Positions 35,190 through 43,071 of a stretch of DNA of 64,000 bases are shown here, piece after piece (positions within the stretch are counted from its first letter, which is position 1; every line of letters begins with the position of its first letter). The position numbers were made by a program, and so were the translations under genes. This stretch comes from Herbiconiux solani NBRC 106740 (GTDB taxonomy: Bacteria > Actinomycetota > Actinomycetes > Actinomycetales > Microbacteriaceae), in contig NZ_BCST01000006.1 in NCBI RefSeq assembly GCF_001571005.1, positions 299,757 through 363,756 of the forward strand, read 5' to 3'. The notes under the pieces were generated by a model. The model saw nothing but the letters and a program-made list of their open reading frames with translations, did not search any database and had not been told where the DNA came from.

Positions 35190-35933
35190 TCAGCGCCGCC
35201 GGATGACGTTGAAGGCGATCTCGCTGCTGCGGTGGTAGTCGAGCGCATAGAGCACCCGCTGCCCGTCCCGGGTCAGGCAGGTCTCCTCGACCAGCAGCCA
35301 CGGGTCGTACTTCTGCAGCTCGTGCTTCCCGGCGTACTCCGCGGGCAGGTTCGTGGCGCTGATCCTCGCGATCGACGACACGATGCTGTGCCCGTGCCCC
35401 TCGAGCGCACCCGTGACCGACACCCCCCAGTCGCGATACTCCAGCGGCCCGGGCAGGCTGTCGCGACGGATGATGTTGATGCTGAACACCATCGGCTCGT
35501 CGTTGCCGAGCCGCAGCCGCACCAGCCGGATCACCGGGTCGCCGACCTCGAGCCCCAGCTCGTGGGCCACGTGCGCATCCGCTACGTCTTCGCTCACCCC
35601 GAGCACGACGTTCGTCACCGCGTAGCCGAGCCCCTCGAGCATCTCGGTGATGCTCTCGTAGATCGTCACGGGCCGCTCGATCGTCATCGAGCCGAGCGCC
35701 GAGAGGAACCGCCCGCGGCCCTGGATGGCGTTGACCAGCCCGTCCTGCTCGAGCAGCTTGAGCGCCTCCCGCACGGTCGACCGTGAGGCCGAGAACCGGT
35801 CGGCGAGCTCGGGCTCGGTGGGCAGCTGGTCTCCCGGCCCGATGCCCTCGGAGGCGATCATGTCGAGCAGATCGTCCTTCAGGCGGTGGGCCAGCGGAGC
35901 CTTCTTCGTGCCCGGCACCTTGGAACCATTCAC
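35190..35933 (-). CDS. GntR family regulator with UTRA domain (FrlR-like)
   Basis: A 247-residue protein. An N-terminal GntR winged HTH (LPTEPELADRFSASRSTVRE, about residues 39-58) is followed by a UTRA effector domain (about 85-245). This is the HutC/FrlR branch that senses sugars or sugar-phosphates. It is the last gene of the minus-strand deglycase operon, 78 bp after the fused kinase, and probably regulates it. The start is GTG at 35933 with GAGGG six bases upstream. Effector unknown; a phosphorylated Amadori product is likely by analogy. Confidence 0.92.
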   Translation of the reverse strand: MNGSKVPGTKKAPLAHRLKDDLLDMIASEGIGPGDQLPTEPELADRFSASRSTVREALKLLEQDGLVNAIQGRGRFLSALGSMTIERPVTIYESITEMLEGLGYAVTNVVLGVSEDVADAHVAHELGLEVGDPVIRLVRLRLGNDEPMVFSINIIRRDSLPGPLEYRDWGVSVTGALEGHGHSIVSSIARISATNLPAEYAGKHELQKYDPWLLVEETCLTRDGQRVLYALDYHRSSEIAFNVIRRR

Positions 35934-36011
35934 GGCAACCCTCTTTCGGCTACGTCAGCGCGTGAGCGCTCCCAGTGTAATGAGATTCATCGGATGATCG
36001 ACGGATGTGTC

Positions 36012-38240
36012 CTATGTCCGGTCCGTGCCGCACCAGTCGATGGCCGCGCGGGCGATCATCCGGGCGGCCAGCGCGATGTTCTCGATCGCCACCCGCTCGT
36101 CGGTCGCGTGGGCGACGCGCACGTCGCCGGGGCCGCAGACCAGCGCCGGGATGCCGTAGGCCTCGTAGAAGTTGGCGTCCGACTGGGCTGCGGCCGTCAC
36201 CGGCTCCTCCAGCGGCGGGACCGCCGGTTCCACGGCGGCGAGCTCGGTGCGCGAGGCCATCACCGAACGGGCGAAGTCCCCGGCCGGGTCGGTGAACGCG
36301 GGCGGCCAGGTGTCGGTCCAGGTGAACTCCACCGGATGCTCGCGCAGCCACGGATCCATGGCCGCCGCGTGCCCCACGTGCTCCTCGATCTCGGCCGCGA
36401 TCTCGGCCGAGGTGTACCCGGGCGGGAAGGAGAGCAGGTAGTCGATCCGCGCGCGGTCGGGGAAGTAGGGCGCCGCCTCCACGCCGATGTCGGCCCGCAG
36501 CACCCCGGGATGGATGATGAAGGCGCCCGCCGGGAAGCTCGGGTGCGTCTTCGTGAACGCCCACTGCTCCTCGAGCTGCCGCATGGCGTTGTAGACCTGC
36601 ACGATCTTGTCGATCGCGTTGACTCCGATCTCGTCGCCCGGTCCGCCTGCACGGATGGCGAGGTTCCGCGAGGCCCAGTGCGTCGACTTGCCGCGCACGG
36701 CCACCGAGAACAGGTAGTTCCCGGCCGCCGCGTTGGCCACCCGCAGGAGGTCCGGCGCGGTCGAGGTGGGCTCGGGCACGATCGCGCCGTCGACCAGGTA
36801 CCCGGCCTCGAGGATCGCCGTGGTGCCGATCTCGTGGCTCATCGTCTCCTCGCCGACCACCGAGTGGATGTGCAGGTCGCCGGCGAGCGTGACGCCCGCT
36901 TTCTGCAGCGCACGGGCCGCGAGCCACATCGCCGCGTGCCCCGCCTTCATGTCGGTGGCGCCCAGGCCGTAGAGCCAGCCGTCCTCGATCACGGCCGTCC
37001 ACGGGTCGTCGAAGCGGCCGGCCTGCGGCGAGACGGTGTCGATGTGCCCGTTCAGGGCGAGCGACCGCCCGCCGCCGGATCCCGGCAGGATCGCGACCAG
37101 GTTCGGCCGGCCCTCGGCCGCCTCGACCCATTCGATGCCGAAACCGAGCGGGCGGAAGGCCTCGGCCAGCAGCTCGTTCGCGCGCTTCTCCTCGCCCGCG
37201 TAGAGCGAGCCGTCGACACCGGGCTGCAGCGGGTTGACGCTGCGCACGGCGACGAGTTCGATCAGCAGGGCGGTGGCCTCGGCGGCGAACTCGTCGACCG
37301 CGGCGTCGACGGCCGCGTACCGGTCGGCGGCGACGCTCTGCGCGCCGCTGCGGGAGGCCGCGTCGCCGTCAGCAACATCGCCATCACCCGCGTCGCCGTC
37401 GCGCGCGTCGCTGTCAGCCACGTCGCCCTCGGGCTCCGGATGCGCCCACCCGGCCGGATGCGACACCGTCACGGCCGCGCGGCGCGCACCGTTCTCCAGC
37501 GCCTGCCCGACGTCGTCGCGTCGCAGCTGCGCCGCGATGAACCCGGCGATGAAGCTGTCGCCCGCACCGGTCGTGTCGACCACCTCGGCGGGCAGCGCAT
37601 CCTGACTCCAGGTCGACGAGCCGTCGCTCGCGATCGCCCCGTCGGCACCGCGGGTCACGACGGCGAGCGGGACACCCGCCGCCACGGTCGTCTGGGCGAT
37701 CGCGAGGGCGTCGACCCCCTCGCCGGCCGAGAGGAAGGCGACGTCGAGGTTGCCGAGTCCCGAGGCGACCGCGCAGTCCTGGCTCACCACGCCCTGCCAG
37801 CCGGTGAGGCGGCGCGCGGCCAGCCGCCCGCGGAAGTCGTCCGCATCCGGAAGCATGCCGATGTGCACCCAGGCGGCCGACGAGATCGACTCGAGTGCGT
37901 CGTCGCCGGGCCGGTACGCCGCCGTCACCCCGAAGTCCTCCCGCTCGAAGACCCGGTCGCCGGTCTCGGTGACGCGGATGAGGGTGATCGCGGTCTCGCC
38001 GGGCATCACCTCGAGGTCGTCGACCGCGATGCCGTTCCGCCGCAGCCCGCGGCGGATGATCTCGGCATCCTCGTCGGGCCCGACCGCGCCGAAGTAGCGT
38101 ACGGCCACGCCCTGGGCGGCCAGCTGAACCGCGACGTTGAAGGCGTTGCCGCCCGAGTACTCGGTGGCGGCGGCATCGAGGTAGCGGTCGACGGTGTTGT
38201 CGCCGACGACGGCGACCCAGGGGGAGGAGGGCGGGGTCAT
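36012..38240 (-). CDS. Fused PfkB sugar kinase and M20 zinc amidohydrolase
   Basis: A 742-residue bifunctional protein. Residues 1-270 are a PfkB/ribokinase domain (VAVVGDNTVDRYLDAA at the start, EYSGGNAFNVAVQLAAQGV, and VVDTTGAGDSFIAGFIAA near 219-236, the ATP and catalytic-Asp motif), like FrlD fructoselysine 6-kinases. An Asp/Ala/Gly-rich linker (about 272-300) follows. Residues 310-742 are an M20 peptidase/deacylase with the metal and catalytic set: LNGHIDTV (His about 398), GATDMKAG (Asp), GEETMSHE (catalytic Glu), PEPT (Glu) and VAHATDERV (His about 708). Kinase start and ATPase stop overlap (ATGA). The two activities are usually separate proteins. No stop or frameshift interrupts them. 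Confidence 0.92.
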   Translation of the reverse strand: MTPPSSPWVAVVGDNTVDRYLDAAATEYSGGNAFNVAVQLAAQGVAVRYFGAVGPDEDAEIIRRGLRRNGIAVDDLEVMPGETAITLIRVTETGDRVFEREDFGVTAAYRPGDDALESISSAAWVHIGMLPDADDFRGRLAARRLTGWQGVVSQDCAVASGLGNLDVAFLSAGEGVDALAIAQTTVAAGVPLAVVTRGADGAIASDGSSTWSQDALPAEVVDTTGAGDSFIAGFIAAQLRRDDVGQALENGARRAAVTVSHPAGWAHPEPEGDVADSDARDGDAGDGDVADGDAASRSGAQSVAADRYAAVDAAVDEFAAEATALLIELVAVRSVNPLQPGVDGSLYAGEEKRANELLAEAFRPLGFGIEWVEAAEGRPNLVAILPGSGGGRSLALNGHIDTVSPQAGRFDDPWTAVIEDGWLYGLGATDMKAGHAAMWLAARALQKAGVTLAGDLHIHSVVGEETMSHEIGTTAILEAGYLVDGAIVPEPTSTAPDLLRVANAAAGNYLFSVAVRGKSTHWASRNLAIRAGGPGDEIGVNAIDKIVQVYNAMRQLEEQWAFTKTHPSFPAGAFIIHPGVLRADIGVEAAPYFPDRARIDYLLSFPPGYTSAEIAAEIEEHVGHAAAMDPWLREHPVEFTWTDTWPPAFTDPAGDFARSVMASRTELAAVEPAVPPLEEPVTAAAQSDANFYEAYGIPALVCGPGDVRVAHATDERVAIENIALAARMIARAAIDWCGTDRT

Positions 38241-39022
38241 GCGGTCTGGGCTCCTGTCATGATGGCGACGGCCTCGGTCATCGAGTGGGACTGCGGGGTG
38301 ATGGTCGCCGCGCACTTGCCGAGCCGCTGGATGTGGATGCGGTCGGCGACCGCGAAGACCTGCGGCATGTTGTGACTGATGATGATGACCGGGATGCCCC
38401 GGTCGCGCAGGGCCTTCACCAGCTCGAGCACCTGGTTCGACTCCCGCACGCCGAGCGCGGCGGTGGGCTCGTCGAGCACCACGACCTTGGAGCCGAACGC
38501 GGCCGCGCGGGCGACGGCGACGGCCTGGCGCTGCCCGCCGGAGAGGTTCTCGACCGGCACCGTCACGTCCTGCAGGGTCGAGATGCCGAGCTCGGTGAGC
38601 TCCTTCTCGGCCTTCGCGCGCATGCCCTTGACGTCGAGCATCCGGAACACCGAGCCGAGGATCCCGCTCCTGCGCTCCTCGCGGCCGAGGAAGAGGTTCG
38701 AGGCCACGTCGAGCGCGGGCGAGACCGCGAGGTTCTGGTAGACCGTCTCGATGCCGGCGGCCCGCGCATCCTGAGGCCGTTTGAAGGTGATGGGGCGGCC
38801 GTCGAGCAGCAGCTCGCCGGTGTCGGGCACCTCGGCGCCCGTGAGGCACTTGACGAGCGTCGACTTGCCGGCGCCGTTGTCGCCGATGATGGCGAGCACC
38901 TCGCCGGGGAAGAGCTGCAGCCCGACTCCGTCGAGGCCGACCACCCGGCCGTAGGTCTTGACGAGCTTGCGCGCCTCGAGGATCGGGGTCCGGGTGCGGG
39001 GTGCGGTTTCGGTCGAGGTCAT
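38237..39022 (-). CDS. Sugar ABC transporter ATP-binding protein, single domain
   Basis: A 261-residue nucleotide-binding subunit. Walker A is GDNGAGKSTLVKCL, the signature is LSGGQRQAVAVARAA, and Walker B is VVVLDEPTAALGV. This is the carbohydrate-uptake-2 (RbsA-like) branch but with one ATPase domain, as in FrcA, where RbsA itself has two (about 500 residues). It powers import with the permease gene upstream (overlap ATGA, 39019-39022) and the lipoprotein-type binding protein. The start ATG at 39022 has GGAAGG 8 bases upstream. Confidence 0.94.
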   Translation of the reverse strand: MTSTETAPRTRTPILEARKLVKTYGRVVGLDGVGLQLFPGEVLAIIGDNGAGKSTLVKCLTGAEVPDTGELLLDGRPITFKRPQDARAAGIETVYQNLAVSPALDVASNLFLGREERRSGILGSVFRMLDVKGMRAKAEKELTELGISTLQDVTVPVENLSGGQRQAVAVARAAAFGSKVVVLDEPTAALGVRESNQVLELVKALRDRGIPVIIISHNMPQVFAVADRIHIQRLGKCAATITPQSHSMTEAVAIMTGAQTA

Positions 39023-40053
39023 GAACGGGCCTTCCTGATCCACTGGTCGACGGCGACCGCGACGATGATGAGCACGCCCACGGCGAGGGTCTGGTAGAGC
39101 ACGTCGAGGCCCGCGAGGGCGAGACCGTTGCGGAAGACGCCCACGATCAGGGCCCCGAGCAGGGTGCCCCAGATGGCGCCGCGGCCGCCGAAGAGGCTGG
39201 TGCCGCCGATCACGACGGCGGTGATCGAGTCGAGGTTGAGGTCGAGGCCGGAGTTGGGGCTGGCGGCGTTCGTGCGGCCGATCTGGATCCAGGCGGTGAT
39301 CGCGATGATCGCTCCCGCGGCCAGGTAGACCGAGAAGAGCACCCGGTTGACGCTGATGCCCGCGAGGCGCGCGGCCTCCTTGTCGTCGCCGACGGCGTAG
39401 ACGTGGCGGCCCCAGGCGGTGCGGTTCAGCACGTAGGCCATCACGACGTAGAGCAGCAGCATGATCACGACGCCGGCGGTCAGGCTGATGCCGCCGATCG
39501 TGAAGGTGGTTCCGGTGAAGGTGAGCAGCGGCGGGATCTCGGCTCCCCGCACCGTCGTACCGCCCGTGTAGAGCAGCGTCACGGCGGTGAAGATGCTGAG
39601 CGTGCCGAGGGTGACGATGAAGGGCGGCAGCTTCAGCCGGGTGACGAGCAGGCCGTTGAGGGCGCCGGCGGCGATGCCGACGACCAGTCCGAGCAGCAGG
39701 CAGAGCACGGGCGGCAGGCCCGAGGTCGACGCGGTCTGCGCCATCACCATGGCGGCGAGGATCATGATCGCGCCGACCGAGAGGTCGATGCCGGCGGTCA
39801 GGATGACGAGGGTCTGGGCGATCGCGAGCGTGCCGACGACGGCCACCTGCTGCGTGATCAGGGAGAGGTTCTCGGGCCGGAGGAAGCGGTCGTTCAGCAG
39901 CCCGAAGACGATGATCGCCACGACCAGCACGAGCGCGGGGCTGATGGCGGGATGCCGGTGGAGGATGCCCCGGATGCGGGTGGCGGGTGTCGTTCGGTCG
40001 AGGAATTCCTCAGCCAGGTCGACGGAACCTGTCTTGGGTGCGGCGTCGGTCAC
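39019..40053 (-). CDS. Sugar ABC transporter permease (RbsC-like)
   Basis: A 344-residue permease of the branched-chain/ribose type with about ten membrane segments. TAGIDLSVGAIMILAAMVMA (about residues 85-104) is the family hallmark. It forms the membrane channel for the sugar or glycated compound, with the ATPase downstream and the binding protein upstream. The N-terminal 50 residues are hydrophilic. The ribosome site GGAGAAG precedes the ATG. Confidence 0.94.
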   Translation of the reverse strand: MTDAAPKTGSVDLAEEFLDRTTPATRIRGILHRHPAISPALVLVVAIIVFGLLNDRFLRPENLSLITQQVAVVGTLAIAQTLVILTAGIDLSVGAIMILAAMVMAQTASTSGLPPVLCLLLGLVVGIAAGALNGLLVTRLKLPPFIVTLGTLSIFTAVTLLYTGGTTVRGAEIPPLLTFTGTTFTIGGISLTAGVVIMLLLYVVMAYVLNRTAWGRHVYAVGDDKEAARLAGISVNRVLFSVYLAAGAIIAITAWIQIGRTNAASPNSGLDLNLDSITAVVIGGTSLFGGRGAIWGTLLGALIVGVFRNGLALAGLDVLYQTLAVGVLIIVAVAVDQWIRKARS

Positions 40054-40084
40054 GATGCTTCTCCTGGTCGGGATCGGGGGAGGA

Positions 40085-40110
40085 GCGGGCCCCCCGTGAG
40101 GGGAGCCCGC
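40085..40110 (-). terminator. Stem-loop between binding-protein and permease genes
   Basis: GCGGGC, a C-run, GTGA, a G-run and GCCCGC form a strong GC hairpin in the 94-bp gap. A smaller CGCTCCG/CGGAGCG hairpin follows. Such stems after binding-protein genes usually stabilise the upstream mRNA and lower expression of the downstream genes. Confidence 0.55.
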
Positions 40111-40147
40111 CCGCGATGCGCTCCGGTGTCGTGCGGAGCGGAGTGGA

Positions 40148-41257
40148 TCAGAAACAGACTTCCTGGCCCTCCGTGACGTCGATGCTCGGCACGCCGGGCA
40201 TCGGGTCGTTCGTGATCAGCTGCACGCCGGTGTTGAAGAACTCCTTGCCGTCCTCCGGCTTGGGGGCGTCGCCGGTGGTGACGAGGTCGTAGATCGCCTG
40301 CACCCCGAGTTCGGCCATCTTGAGAGGGTACTGCTGCGCGGTGGCCTGCAGGATGCCGTCCTGCACGTACTGCGCGCCGTCGCACGATCCGTCGATCGAG
40401 ACCGTGATGAGCCCGTCGGTCTTGCCCGCGGCCTGCATCGCCTGGTAGCCGCCGTAGGAGGCCGGCTCGTTGATGCCGTAGATCACGTTGATGTCGGGGT
40501 TCTTGCTGAGCAGGGTCTCGGTCGCGGTGCGGCCGCCCTCCTCGGTGCCCTGCGTGGCCAGGTTGCCGACGATCGTGTACGAACCGCCCTTGCCGCCGGT
40601 GTAGGTGCCGGTCGGGGCCTCGTCGCCGTTCTTCGCCGGGTCGCCGACGTCGATGCCGAGACCGTCGAGGAAGCCCTGGTCGCGGTCGTAGTCGACCGTG
40701 AGCACCTTGTCGTCGAAGAGGTCGAGCAGCGCGATCACGGCGTCGCCGCCGTCGAGCTTCTGGGCCGTCCACTGACCGACCAGCTGGCCGGCGAGGAAGT
40801 TGTCGGTCGCGAAGGTGATGTCGACCGAGTCGGCCGGGTCGGGGACCGTGTCGAGCGCGATCACGTAGAGGCCGGCATCCCGGGCCTTCTGGATCGCGTC
40901 GAAGACCGTGGGACCGTTGGGGGTGATCAGGATGCCCTGGTCGCCTCGCGAGATCGCGTTCTCGATCGCCTGGATCTGGGTGTCCTCGTCGCCGTCGACC
41001 TTGCCGGCGGCGACCGTGAGGTTCACGCCCAGCTCGTCGGCCGCGGCGGTCGCGCCGTCGGCCATCTCCTGGAAGAAGGAGGTGCCCTGGGTCTTGATGA
41101 TGAGGGTGACCGCGACGTCGTCGCCCGCGGCCGCCGTCGAGGGGGCGCCGGTGCCGCTCGAGGAGCATCCGGCGAGGGCGAACAGGGCGAGGCCGGCTGT
41201 GGAGGCCGCGGCGACTCGCAGCCGCAGGGCCGCTTTGGAGCTGAGTGAGGTGATCAT
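40148..41257 (-). CDS. Sugar ABC transporter substrate-binding lipoprotein (RbsB-like)
   Basis: A 369-residue protein. Lipoprotein signal ending LFALAGCSSSG (lipobox LAGC, Cys about residue 31), so tethered outside. The periplasmic-binding-protein type I fold starts VAVTLIIKTQGTSFFQEMAD, with ISRGDQGILITPNGP and INEPASYGGYQAMQAAG as later blocks. It captures the substrate, perhaps a glycated amino acid or sugar. Gene order: deglycase, binding protein, permease, ATPase, kinase-M20. The start is the ATG at 41257, because the signal peptide begins there. Confidence 0.94.
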   Translation of the reverse strand: MITSLSSKAALRLRVAAASTAGLALFALAGCSSSGTGAPSTAAAGDDVAVTLIIKTQGTSFFQEMADGATAAADELGVNLTVAAGKVDGDEDTQIQAIENAISRGDQGILITPNGPTVFDAIQKARDAGLYVIALDTVPDPADSVDITFATDNFLAGQLVGQWTAQKLDGGDAVIALLDLFDDKVLTVDYDRDQGFLDGLGIDVGDPAKNGDEAPTGTYTGGKGGSYTIVGNLATQGTEEGGRTATETLLSKNPDINVIYGINEPASYGGYQAMQAAGKTDGLITVSIDGSCDGAQYVQDGILQATAQQYPLKMAELGVQAIYDLVTTGDAPKPEDGKEFFNTGVQLITNDPMPGVPSIDVTEGQEVCF

Positions 41258-41360
41258 GAGGGGTCCTAACCCGGCGGCTTTTGCCGCGCGATGGGGGTCG
41301 ATGGTTCTGGGAAGAGGTGCAGGGTGGGGCTTTCGGTTCGGATCGGTGCGGGTGGTGCAT

Positions 41361-41391
41361 CGGGGATGGAGACGCAGGGCCTCCATCCCCG
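41361..41391 (-). terminator. Stem-loop between deglycase and binding-protein genes
   Basis: CGGGGATGGAG and CTCCATCCCCG pair perfectly over 11 bp around a 9-base loop, 8 bases after the deglycase stop. No T-run. It may partly terminate transcription, or set the ratio of deglycase to transporter. Confidence 0.6.
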
Positions 41392-41398
41392 GGTGGGC

Positions 41399-42412
41399 TC
41401 AGTAGTCGAGGCGGCGGTAGTAGCGGCGGGTGGTGAGCGGGTGGTCGCGCACGACCTCGAGATGCGCACTGTAGCGCTCGAGCACCGTGGCGAGCACGAT
41501 GTGCGAGATCAGGGCGCGCACCCGGGGGCTGATGCCGGGCAGCTCGACGGTGGCCGAGTCGATCACGGTCAGGTCGCGGGTCACGGTCGGCACGAAGGCC
41601 TCGACGCGGTCGGCGAGCGGCCGCGTCGCATCCTCGCCCTTCAGCAGCACGACGCTCACGCCCTGCTCCACCAGCTCGAGGGTGCCGTGGAAGAAGTCGG
41701 AGGCGTGCACCGGGCGGGTGCGCACCCACTGCATCTCCTCGAGGATGCAGGTGGCGAAGTACCACGCCTCGGTCCAGGCCTCGCCGGCGCCGGTGAAGAT
41801 GTGGTACCCGACATCCTTCGTCTGGATGGCGAGCTCCTCGGCGCGCGGCTCGAACGCGCGCTTGGCCTCGACGAGCAGCTCGGGCAGCAGGGCCAGCTCG
41901 GCGATCACGGCGTCGTAGTCGGGCAGCTCGCCGCGACGGCGGATGATCGAGAGAGCCAGTTCGAGCGACTGGAGGTAGAACGACTCCGACGAGGTGTCGT
42001 CGGCGGCGTAGTTGGTGAAGTCGTGGTCGGCGGCCTGGGCGACCGGGGTGTCGGCGTGGCCGGTGAGGGCGATCGTCGTCGCGCCCTTGTCGCGGGCGTA
42101 CTCGACGACCTGCACGGCCTCCTTGGTGGTGCCGGAGAGCGAGGGGACGACCACGATCGACCCGGGGCCGAGGTTGACCGAGCCGACGGCCATCAGCTCG
42201 GCGGCGTTCTCGAGGTAGGCCGGGAAGTCGGAGTTGCGCCTGATCAGCTGCGCGGCGGGCTGCATGAGCACGCCGGCTCCGCCCGCGCCCAGGAAGAAGA
42301 TGTTGGTCGCGCCCTTCTCGAGCAGGTCGCCGACGAGGTCGTCGAGCGGGCCGGACAACGCCACCGCGCCGGACTGGATTCTGGTGAAGCGGGCTTCATC
42401 GAAATTGAGCAT
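41399..42412 (-). CDS. SIS-domain sugar-phosphate deglycase (FrlB-like)
   Basis: A 337-residue protein with two SIS domains (about residues 25-170 and 195-325). FFLGAGGAGVLMQPAAQLI and VVPSLSGTTKEAVQVVEYAR are sugar-phosphate binding loops. In the second domain, VHASDFFHGTLELVEQGVSV and the C-terminal TTRRYYRRLDY match the FrlB pattern. FrlB-type enzymes split fructoselysine 6-phosphate into glucose 6-phosphate and lysine. Here it is the first gene of the operon. Start at the ATG 42412 with AAGGCTCC upstream. Related glucosamine-6-phosphate isomerases share the fold, so the substrate is inferred. Confidence 0.87.
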   Translation of the reverse strand: MLNFDEARFTRIQSGAVALSGPLDDLVGDLLEKGATNIFFLGAGGAGVLMQPAAQLIRRNSDFPAYLENAAELMAVGSVNLGPGSIVVVPSLSGTTKEAVQVVEYARDKGATTIALTGHADTPVAQAADHDFTNYAADDTSSESFYLQSLELALSIIRRRGELPDYDAVIAELALLPELLVEAKRAFEPRAEELAIQTKDVGYHIFTGAGEAWTEAWYFATCILEEMQWVRTRPVHASDFFHGTLELVEQGVSVVLLKGEDATRPLADRVEAFVPTVTRDLTVIDSATVELPGISPRVRALISHIVLATVLERYSAHLEVVRDHPLTTRRYYRRLDY

Positions 42413-42452
42413 TAGGAGCCTTCTGATTGCAGTTGTCTGATGACTGTGTTTG

Positions 42453-42468
42453 TCATTGGACACAATGA
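42453..42468. promoter_or_regulatory. Candidate GntR operator
   Basis: TCATTG-GACA-CAATGA is a perfect inverted repeat 40-55 bases before the deglycase ATG. It overlaps the -10 region of the TTGACA promoter, so a bound repressor would block RNA polymerase. Confidence 0.5.
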
Positions 42469-42494
42469 TGAAGTGATCGAAAGACCGCTGTCAA
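42465..42494 (-). promoter_or_regulatory. Promoter of the deglycase-transporter operon
   Basis: On the minus strand, a perfect TTGACA (-35, complement of 42489-42494) lies 18 bases before CATCAT (-10, 4 of 6 to TATAAT). It stands out against the GC-rich background and drives the genes from 42412 leftwards. Confidence 0.6.
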
Positions 42495-42598
42495 TACCCC
42501 GTTCGAGGATTTACCTGCCGGATACATTCCGCGGGGGGCATTTGGCGGGGGTGCTCGGCGGGCTGCGTCACCGGCAACCCGGTGGGTAGGGTGACGGC

Positions 42599-43045
42599 AT
42601 GTCAGAGGGATTCGATGTCGCCGGAGAGCTCAACCGACTCGTCGAGCAGGGGCTGGTGACGGAGGAGGCGCTGGTCGCGATGACCGGGATTCCGGGGGAG
42701 AGCATCCGCGCGTTCCTGCGCTCGCCGGCCTCCGCACGAGCGGGGATGACCGCCGGGCCTCAGCCGCTCGCGCCCTCAGAGGGCGCGCCGCTCGGGCTGC
42801 TCGCGGCGCAGCTGACGGAGGGGCTGCGGATCGGCGACGACGAGCGGCTGAGGGGCATCCTCGAGTCGCTGACGATCGAGTGCCGGTTGTCGGTCGAGAA
42901 CCTCGCGCGGCTGGCCGGTGTCACCGTGGCCGAGGTGGAGGCCGCTCTGCGCGATCCGGCCGCGCTACAGTTCGAGGCGCGCTACGCCCTGATGAGCCGC
43001 GGGTCGTACCTCGTGAACGCGGTGAACACGGCGCGCGGGCGCTGA
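42599..43045 (+). CDS. Unknown protein with duplicated HTH-like units
   Basis: A 148-residue protein. Two similar segments, EQGLVTEEALVAMTGIPGES (about residues 16-35) and ECRLSVENLARLAGVTVAEV (about 97-116), each followed by a helix ending LRSP/LRDP, look like a tandem of one HTH-like repeat. A low-complexity linker lies between. It may bind DNA, but I cannot name a family. It is divergent from the deglycase operon, with 186 bp between starts, so it might respond to the same signal. Confidence 0.7.
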   Translation: MSEGFDVAGELNRLVEQGLVTEEALVAMTGIPGESIRAFLRSPASARAGMTAGPQPLAPSEGAPLGLLAAQLTEGLRIGDDERLRGILESLTIECRLSVENLARLAGVTVAEVEAALRDPAALQFEARYALMSRGSYLVNAVNTARGR

Positions 43046-43071
43046 GCTGCGCGCGCTGGGTTGCGGCGCGC

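Noticed and set aside
36012..38240. The kinase-M20 fusion as a sequencing artefact or missed stop
   Set aside because: Both domains have intact motifs and GC-rich third positions, the linker keeps reading frame and contains an Asp-Ala repeat typical of a real linker, and the kinase start overlaps the ATPase stop as in a normal operon.
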